Below are positions 8,204 to 12,109 of a DNA stretch of 12,109 bases, one piece after another. Source of the DNA: JABWAJ01 sp046153985 (GTDB taxonomy: Bacteria; Bacteroidota; Bacteroidia; Chitinophagales; Saprospiraceae); the NCBI GenBank assembly GCA_046153985.1, contig JBJXFD010000456.1:1-12109 (forward strand), given 5' to 3'. The notes under the pieces were generated by a model. It did no database searches and was not told the DNA's origin. It saw only the letters and a list, made by a program, of their open reading frames with translations. A program made the translations under genes and the position numbers. Positions within the stretch are counted from its first letter, which is position 1. Each line of letters opens with the position of its first letter.

Positions 8204-8248
8204 CGCCCCCTCAAATATTTCACTTGAGTTTCAATAAACCTTTTTAAC

Positions 8249-8434
8249 ATGGAGATTACTAATAAAACTCATGATGACGTCGAAATAAAAATTACGTCAG
8301 ATGCAAACAACCAATTCTCTGAAGTAACAACTTTTCATAAAGGAGAAAAAAAAACTAGTTTTCTTGCATTAATTTTCAACAAGGAAAAAGTTTTAGAGCA
8401 CCAAAAATCACTTCAACCTGTCCCTTCAAGTTGA
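8249..8434 (+). CDS. Small hypothetical protein, 61 residues
   Basis: I do not recognise this gene. It encodes a short, charged, soluble-looking protein with no signal peptide or membrane helix. The first half is polar with alternating pattern (VEIKIT, EVTTFHKG) suggesting beta strands. A short hydrophobic segment FLALIF (38-43) is followed by a charged helix (NKEKVLEHQKSL). The best evidence that it is real is a near-consensus Bacteroidota promoter ending 45 bases upstream. It lies 117 bases after the membrane GAF-like gene on the same strand, so the two could act together, but it appears to have its own promoter. Confidence 0.5.
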   Translation: MEITNKTHDDVEIKITSDANNQFSEVTTFHKGEKKTSFLALIFNKEKVLEHQKSLQPVPSS

Positions 8435-8543
8435 TCATTTGATAAAGCCGTTTCCCTCATTGATTAGATTCTATACTTATTTTATACGGCATATACTTAT
8501 TATATTAAATTAAATACCTGTGTGATTTTTTGGGTAAAAATTC

Positions 8544-9049
8544 CCCGCTGGCTTTCGACCTCTACGGCACTGCTCGTTACTGCTTTTGGCAGTACACGGA
8601 CCAGTCTGCGGGTTAAGCCCGCCGTGGCATTAATTACGAAAAGTGTGTTCTACGACATGGTATTAACTTACCTGCTGACGTCCCAACCTTCTAAATGCTT
8701 GCTGTTATCCCCAACTCCCACCCCCGAAACATCCGCCTGAACCACATGCAAGTCCAGCATATCCTTCCCGATCAGCAAATGAAAGACCCAAACATTCCGA
8801 AGATCATCCAACGGAACCGGCGGCAGTTCATCAATATCGGCATCAAAGGCTTTGGTAAATGCTTTCACGTTTAAATGGGGGACATAACCGCCGGATGCAA
8901 TTTCCTCCATCCATAAAACGCAAGCGCTGCGAAGGTCATCTGCCGCTTTCTGGCAGATGTAGGTGCCTCCCTGAAAATCTGTTAGGAATGTGTACGTATG
9001 CATGTTACGAGCCTTTGTGCTTTTACAAATTCCATAATTGGCTGGTTAA
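8544..9049. repeat. Dispersed repeat copy A (left module, variable middle, small-gene module)
   Basis: Two blocks are shared with 10565-11165 in the same orientation. The left block, 8544-8646, aligns without gaps to 10565-10667 (103 bases each). It contains a small hairpin GCGGG-TTAAG-CCCGC. The right block, 8724-9049, aligns to 10843-11165 with about nine of ten bases identical and one 3-base length difference. It holds most of a minus-strand small gene and its upstream region. The middle differs: 77 bases here, 175 in copy B. The right edge is sharp, at GGCTGGTTAA. Flanks outside are unrelated. Confidence 0.88.
8668..9003 (-). CDS. Small conserved protein (duplicate A), 111 residues
   Basis: The protein starts MHTYTFLTDFQGGTYICQ and is nearly identical over its first ~91 residues to the product at 10823-11122. 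Most differences between the copies are conservative changes such as MASGG/IASGG and LLIGK/LVLGK, consistent with a gene kept as protein rather than random repeat. Predicted features are an N-terminal strand pair (TYTFLTDF, GGTYICQ), an amphipathic helix (AADDLRSACVLWMEEI) and a second helix-strand set with ELPPVPLDDLRNVWVFHLL. No catalytic motif or membrane segment is seen. I have the impression of a Bacteroidota-specific hypothetical family but cannot name a function. The C-terminal ~20 residues differ from copy B because the repeat breaks there, so this copy may carry a foreign tail. Confidence 0.6.
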   Translation of the reverse strand: MHTYTFLTDFQGGTYICQKAADDLRSACVLWMEEIASGGYVPHLNVKAFTKAFDADIDELPPVPLDDLRNVWVFHLLIGKDMLDLHVVQADVSGVGVGDNSKHLEGWDVSR

Positions 9050-9121
9050 TCTGAAGAGCACGTCTCTGAGCCAGGTGTGTGGGTTGATGTCGTTGATTTT
9101 GCAACTGGCCAGTAAGCAACC
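9050..9121 (-). pseudogene. Remnant of an IS66-family transposase C-terminus
   Basis: Read on the minus strand, this stretch gives GCLLASCKINDINP followed by HTWLRDVL. That fits the C-terminal tail of IS66-type transposases, whose ends typically read SxxxxCKxxxINPxxWLxDVLxRI. No catalytic DDE domain, no other IS66 genes and no clear terminal repeats are near. The frame runs into repeat copy A and stops at 9023-9025; upstream it closes at a stop near 9167. It is therefore a fused fragment and not a working element. The identification rests on about 22 residues, so it is moderate. Confidence 0.55.
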
Positions 9122-9144
9122 GGTGCGGTTCACCGGTTGCTTAC
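9112..9144. repeat. Perfect 14-bp stem / 5-base loop hairpin
   Basis: Arms 9112-9125 and 9131-9144 are exact reverse complements around the loop CGGTT. The stem is GC-rich and strong. No T tract follows on the plus strand, and none on the minus strand. It overlaps the end of the recognisable IS66 remnant, which suggests inverted duplication at a rearrangement junction or a hairpin end of another element. Confidence 0.9.
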
Positions 9145-9333
9145 GACGAAGAACCACTTTTCGTGATTAGTGACAATAATAAGTAGCCTTTAAGAAAACT
9201 GCGCCCCCAAAAATAATAAATCCCTGCTTCCGACAAGTCCTGGAGTAGATGGAGGCCTCACCAGTTGCCTCATGTATTAGTCATTCTATATTTAGTAAAA
9301 AATATATTGAATTTTTAATCACTTAAATTATTT
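9145..9333. other. Intergenic spacer between transposase remnant and EAD gene
   Basis: No gene is supported. Both flanking genes lie on the minus strand, so this is downstream of the EAD-type gene. The sequence becomes AT-rich from about 9275 onward. I see no clear intrinsic terminator. Confidence 0.4.
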
Positions 9334-10452
9334 TTATAAATAAGTTTCCTTATTCTCAAAAGTTAAAGTTTCACTTATATCACTTAGTTTACTACTCAGA
9401 GTATCACTTTGATACAACTCCATTGAAGCTTCTAGATACATTCTTGCTAAATTTAGGTCATGATATTTTACTGGTTTTTGGTTTATTATCATTGAAGTTA
9501 AAGTATAATAAGCTGGCCCATACTTAGGGAATTTCATAATTATATGATCAAGTATTACTCTGGCTATATCAAAACGCTCCCTCTTTATCATGATTTTTGC
9601 CTTTGTTATCAAGAAAATTATATCGTTGGGATTTTTCAATAATCCTCTTTCAATATCTAAATCTTGTGCATTTGCATTATGATTTCTATAAATCTTTATA
9701 CATTTTTCTAAACTTTCTAACCCATTATATGTTATTAGTCTCAAAATAGGGAAATAATTTTTACCTTTCAAATCTTCTATTTCAAAAACCTTATGGGTAT
9801 ATAATATTTCATTGATTTTTTTTAAATCTATTTTTCCCTTTGTGCTTTCGAGGTTATTAATAGTTTTTTTGAATAGTGCAATAAGTGAATTATTGGAGTA
9901 GGTCTTCAAATCTTTCATTTTGACAAAAATGATATCTTCTGAAGGATGTTTTTTTAGTATTTCTAACAACGTTTTTATTTTAGTCTTTGAATTAAGGTAG
10001 TTTATGTTTAAAAATATTAAAAATTGAATGTTTGATGTATTGACTGTTTTGACATTAGATTCGGTTAATCCGTGAAAAAGAATGACTCCAATATCTAAAA
10101 AGTAATTGCGCACTAAATCTATCTTTGCTTTTGTTTCTTTATCGGAAATGTAATCTATTATGAATTTATAATTTTGATTGTCGTCAATATTTTCATCGCT
10201 GCTAATTATGTTGACCAAATTGTTTATGATTTGATTTAATTCCAAACTATACTCGCTTGTACTAATCACTCCTCTCCCCTTTCTTTCTAATAAATTATTG
10301 TGCCTAGCGTTGAGAATTATTATGCTGTTTAAGTACGACCTTGAATAGTTGTTGACTGTTGAATCAATTACATCTGCAAATAATTGATTCAAAACCACTC
10401 CTGTTTCACTAGTTGCGATTTTGATTAAATTATTTTTAGATAGATTCTTCAA
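9334..10452 (-). CDS. EAD11-like adaptor protein with TPR-like C-terminus
   Basis: The predicted protein has 372 residues. Residues ~40-84 (YLNSIIILNARHNNLLERKG, then GVISTSEYSLELNQIINNLVNII) match the pattern of effector-associated domain 11: a helix with an ARxN core, a GxIS turn and an ELNxI helix. EADs are known as small adaptor domains that link NTPases, TIRs, caspases and other parts of bacterial conflict systems. The middle (about 95-190) has strand-helix order FIIDYIS, VRNYFLDIGVILFHG, IQFLIFLNINYLNS, IIFVKM, which resembles a degenerate TIR fold, but no catalytic glutamate can be placed with confidence. Residues ~275-346 look like TPR helices (ITKAKIMIKRERFDIARVIL, FPKYGPAYYTLTSMI). 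The start is TTG at 10452; an in-frame TAA at 10462-10464 rules out a longer form and no ATG lies near. A promoter-like TATGTTTG lies about 47 bases upstream. Composition is far more AT-rich than the RM operon, which suggests foreign origin. The EAD call is fairly good; the middle is speculative. Confidence 0.72.
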   Translation of the reverse strand: MKNLSKNNLIKIATSETGVVLNQLFADVIDSTVNNYSRSYLNSIIILNARHNNLLERKGRGVISTSEYSLELNQIINNLVNIISSDENIDDNQNYKFIIDYISDKETKAKIDLVRNYFLDIGVILFHGLTESNVKTVNTSNIQFLIFLNINYLNSKTKIKTLLEILKKHPSEDIIFVKMKDLKTYSNNSLIALFKKTINNLESTKGKIDLKKINEILYTHKVFEIEDLKGKNYFPILRLITYNGLESLEKCIKIYRNHNANAQDLDIERGLLKNPNDIIFLITKAKIMIKRERFDIARVILDHIIMKFPKYGPAYYTLTSMIINQKPVKYHDLNLARMYLEASMELYQSDTLSSKLSDISETLTFENKETYL

Positions 10453-10498
10453 TATCCTATTTTATTAACTTTTTTAATTTGGTGTATCTTATCTTAAG

Positions 10499-10506
10499 CA
10501 AACATA
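10499..10506 (-). promoter_or_regulatory. Candidate -7 promoter element of the EAD gene
   Basis: On the minus strand this reads TATGTTTG, matching the Bacteroidota TAnnTTTG element. It would give a leader of about 42 bases before the TTG start. The upstream element is weak: a TTTG lies only 12 bases away and only a T-rich run occupies the usual 19-21 position. Confidence 0.4.
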
Positions 10507-10667
10507 GGAATATTTAATCAAATGTAAAAGCTTTTATCTTAAAAAACATAGTAATGCCAGCTGGCCCGCTGACTTCCAACCTCACGCCACTGCTTGTCAC
10601 TCCCTTCAGCAATACACGAAATAAGGCTGCGGGTTCAGCCCGCCGTGGTACAAATCACCAAAAGTGT

Positions 10668-10842
10668 TTGAGGAGAAGTGATACCTCTCCGAATACCCGT
10701 CCTCAGCTTGCCCTAAGTGTTCGTTATTCGGCATTTATTAAAACTCGTCCTTCGCTCGCGCGGATTTGCAATCCGTCGCGTTCCGTCTACCGCTCTCCTG
10801 AGCGGTGTTCGCAGGGCAGGGCTTATCGAGTGACTTCCACAT
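10668..10842. repeat. Palindrome-rich middle of repeat copy B (REP-like)
   Basis: This stretch contains CGGATT-TGC-AATCCG (10761-10775) and a perfect 7-bp stem with 4-base loop at 10789-10806 (ACCGCTC-TCCT-GAGCGGT). The segment at 10747-10766 matches 17 of 20 bases with 11702-11721, so part of it recurs in the window. It is GC-rich between AT-rich flanks and looks like a small non-coding repetitive element. No gene is supported in it. Confidence 0.6.
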
Positions 10843-11122
10843 CCGAAACATCCGTCTGAACAACACGCAAGTCCAGCATATCTTTCCCGAGCACCAGATG
10901 AAAAACCCAAACATTCCGAAGATCATCCAACGGAACCGGCGGCAGTTCATCAATATCGGCATGAAAGGCTTTTGCAAATGCTTTCACGTTTAAATGGGGG
11001 ACATACCCGCCTGATGCCATTTCCTCCATCCATAAAACGCAAGCGCTACGAAGGTCATCTGCCGCTTTCTGGCAGATGTAGGTGCCTCCCCGAAAATCCG
11101 TTAGGAATGTGTACGTATGCAT
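10823..11122 (-). CDS. Small conserved protein (duplicate B), 99 residues
   Basis: This is the paralogue of the 8668-9003 product: the same start MHTYTFLTDF, the same core GGTYICQKAADDLRSACVLW and ELPPVPLDDLRNVWVFHL, and a different short tail (SDVEVTR). Upstream of its ATG the sequence is also shared with copy A to 11165, so the upstream region was duplicated with the gene. Being shorter at the C-terminus, it may be closer to the family's natural length. It is soluble and has no recognised motif. It is not clear whether either copy is expressed, since no consensus promoter is seen in the shared leader. Confidence 0.62.
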   Translation of the reverse strand: MHTYTFLTDFRGGTYICQKAADDLRSACVLWMEEMASGGYVPHLNVKAFAKAFHADIDELPPVPLDDLRNVWVFHLVLGKDMLDLRVVQTDVSDVEVTR

Positions 11123-11319
11123 GTTACGAGCCTTTGCTTTACAGATTCTATAATTGGCTGGTTAAGCATACAAAAATAACCATACCGAATGAACTTTCCA
11201 ACAATATAAACGCGGATAGATATTTTGAGTTGCCGATAGCGCTCAGCAATGCTAAGAAGAGACATGCCCACCTGATAGAAAAACAATGCTAAAAATGCCT
11301 GTAAAGACCTAAAAAACAG

Positions 11320-11327
11320 TATCTTTG
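11320..11327 (+). promoter_or_regulatory. Candidate promoter element of the DUF6922 gene
   Basis: TATCTTTG matches the Bacteroidota TAnnTTTG -7 element and is identical to the one before the 61-residue gene. It lies 22 bases before the ATG at 11350, giving a short leader of about 15 bases. The upstream element is weak (CCTG around 11298-11301). Confidence 0.5.
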
Positions 11328-11349
11328 CATACTAACGCAACGCTGAAAT

Positions 11350-11652
11350 ATGGAAAATTTAATCAGGCCCAATGTTTCAAAGCGCGTCTTTTGGGACATT
11401 GATTTCGACGCTTTGGATTACGATAAAGACCGGTTCTATATCATTGACAAAGTGATGAACTATGGCCTTTGGGATGATTTTTTAGCGATTATGCGGTATT
11501 ACGGGAAAGCGATCGTCAAAAAAGAGATTGTGAAGTCGCCCTATCTCAAAAAAGACGTCCTCAATTTTTTGTGCTTTTATTTTGGCTTGAAACCTGAAGA
11601 TTTCGAATGCTACACACGGAGACAGTTACAGGAGCCACATTGGACTTATTGA
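11350..11652 (+). CDS. DUF6922 family protein, putative antitoxin of an AbiE-like pair
   Basis: The 100-residue protein fits the DUF6922 pattern: an N-terminal FWDIDFDALDYDKDRFYIID (14-33), a middle DKVMNYGLWDDFLAIMRYYG helix region, a KKEIVKSP...LKKDVLNFLCFYF segment resembling a small DNA-binding helix set, and the typical ending CYTRRQLQEPHW. In Bacteroidota such genes commonly precede a nucleotidyltransferase toxin of the AbiEii/AbiGii family, and by analogy with AbiEi this protein is likely the antitoxin and autorepressor. Here the partner survives only as a fragment that starts inside the last 46 bases of this gene. It is complete and follows a good -7 element. The antitoxin role is inferred from family context. 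Confidence 0.8.
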   Translation: MENLIRPNVSKRVFWDIDFDALDYDKDRFYIIDKVMNYGLWDDFLAIMRYYGKAIVKKEIVKSPYLKKDVLNFLCFYFGLKPEDFECYTRRQLQEPHWTY

Positions 11653-11723
11653 AAGACCAGCTCGCGCAACCTGTTCGTTATTCACCATTTTACAACACCA
11701 TGTCCTTTACCCGCGCGGATTAA
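11607..11723 (+). pseudogene. Truncated AbiEii-type nucleotidyltransferase toxin (N-terminal remnant)
   Basis: In the frame overlapping the end of the DUF6922 gene, ATG 11607 begins MLHTETVTGATLDLLKDQLA, the usual N-terminus of AbiEii/AbiGii toxins paired with DUF6922 proteins. Intact members continue after about residue 28 with an FxLVGGTALAL-type nucleotidyltransferase motif. Here the frame instead reads FYNTMSFTRAD and stops at 11721-11723, so the whole catalytic domain is lost. The break is close to a 20-base motif (11702-11721) shared with repeat copy B. No rest of the toxin is found downstream in the window. The 46-base overlap with the antitoxin gene is the normal layout for such pairs. 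Confidence 0.72.
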
Positions 11724-12109
11724 TACTGCCGAGCGTAGGCAGTGCATAAAAGCAGTGAATAAACTCGACACACCATTTATGAAACGAGCTTGTCAGCACT
11801 TCATTGGAACTGCAATCTTGTCGCATGGAGTCGCCATACAGCGCCCCGTCAGGCGTATCGGCTCGCGGTGGGCTGGGTTGTGGGAGAGGGCGCCTATTTT
11901 TGCCTTTTAGGTACCTTTGTGCAGGTTGAATAATGAACATCAGCCAGATACAACTGTGCTTTTGAATTGAAAACCCGGCAAAAATCAGCGGCGAGTCGAG
12001 GAGCCAACCTAAAGCCAGGATAAAGATCGAACCGTCAGTTTTCCCGACTTTCAAACCTGAAAATCAGGGCGCATTATGGCGAGAAGCCTTTTTGTTTACT
12101 TTTTGGGCT
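11724..12109. other. Non-coding end of the window, no gene supported
   Basis: No convincing gene is seen. A small inverted repeat (CTGCC at about 11726 with GGCAG at about 11738) follows the toxin remnant. A GC-rich patch at about 11815-11905 sits between AT-richer stretches. An open minus-strand frame covers most of this stretch, but its composition is low-complexity (PLPQPSPP) and no family is recognisable. It may be repetitive or degraded mobile DNA. Confidence 0.4.

Larger units (their letters stand above)
10565..11165. repeat. Dispersed repeat copy B (left module, insert, small-gene module)
   Basis: This is the second copy, in direct orientation to 8544-9049. The left block is 10565-10667, with its small hairpin GCGGG-TTCAG-CCCGC. 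The right block is 10843-11165, ending at the same GGCTGGTTAA edge. The two blocks are separated here by a GC-rich 175-base middle rich in short palindromes. Copies A and B bracket the EAD gene. Confidence 0.88.

Noticed and set aside
8136..8210. GGGGGC (about 8137) and GCCCCC (about 8205) as a terminator or operator stem
   Set aside because: Only about six bases pair across a loop of more than 60, and the right arm lies just after a promoter; it is likely chance.
9112..9144. Hairpin as an intrinsic transcription terminator
   Set aside because: There is no T run after the stem on either strand.
8522..9170. Plus-strand open frames of 72 and 103 codons across repeat copy A
   Set aside because: They are antisense to the duplicated small gene, whose protein is conserved between copies on the minus strand; they show no family features.
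10554..11292. Plus-strand open frames of 101, 62 and 106 codons across repeat copy B
   Set aside because: They are antisense to the conserved minus-strand gene, or they run through palindromic repeat DNA.
11707..12054. Minus-strand open frame of 115 codons at the window end
   Set aside because: It has low-complexity proline-rich and repeat-like composition, no recognised domain, and it begins and ends in repeat-like DNA.
1..12109. CRISPR array or tRNA genes
   Set aside because: No regularly spaced short repeats and no recognisable tRNA cloverleaf or T-loop sequence were seen on either strand by eye.

Overview
The window looks like an accessory defence region of a Bacteroidota chromosome. 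Evidence for the phylum: promoter elements of the TTTG-N20-TAnnTTTG kind, start sites without strong Shine-Dalgarno sequences, a DUF6922/AbiEii-type toxin-antitoxin remnant typical of that phylum, and an effector-associated-domain protein. A Saprospiraceae-like host is my guess, not something the sequence proves.

Bases 1-6946 form one tightly packed plus-strand operon, a type I restriction-modification locus: hsdR (5' end outside the window), a DUF1016/YhcG-type PD-(D/E)XK nuclease gene, hsdS, a PrrC-like ATPase/anticodon-nuclease candidate, and hsdM. Each gene overlaps the next by 4 bases (ATGA) or 8 bases, which points to translational coupling. The ATPase gene is the most interesting member. 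It has ABC-type nucleotide-binding motifs, and its C-terminus carries an Arg-x3-Glu-x32-His set that matches the spacing of the PrrC catalytic triad. The expected logic is that HsdMS(R) holds the toxin silent and that interference with the restriction complex releases tRNA cleavage as a second line of defence.

Bases 6947-8543 are AT-rich. They hold a two-helix membrane protein with a GAF-like soluble domain (7244-8131) and a separately promoted 61-residue gene (8249-8434), neither of which I can name.

Bases 8544-11165 hold two direct copies of a repeat, each with a minus-strand gene for a small conserved protein of 99-111 residues. Between them lie the degraded end of an IS66-type transposase, a strong 14-bp hairpin, and a very AT-rich minus-strand gene (9334-10452). 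That gene encodes a protein with an N-terminal EAD11-like adaptor domain, a possible degenerate TIR-like middle and TPR-like C-terminal helices, an architecture expected for conflict or immune signalling.

Bases 11166-12109 hold an intact DUF6922 gene (antitoxin-like) overlapped by the first ~30 codons of its AbiEii-type nucleotidyltransferase toxin partner, which breaks off close to a short dispersed GC-rich motif. The last ~390 bases show no supportable gene. Overall: an intact RM plus suicide-nuclease island followed by a decayed, repeat-rich graveyard of mobile and toxin-antitoxin genes.
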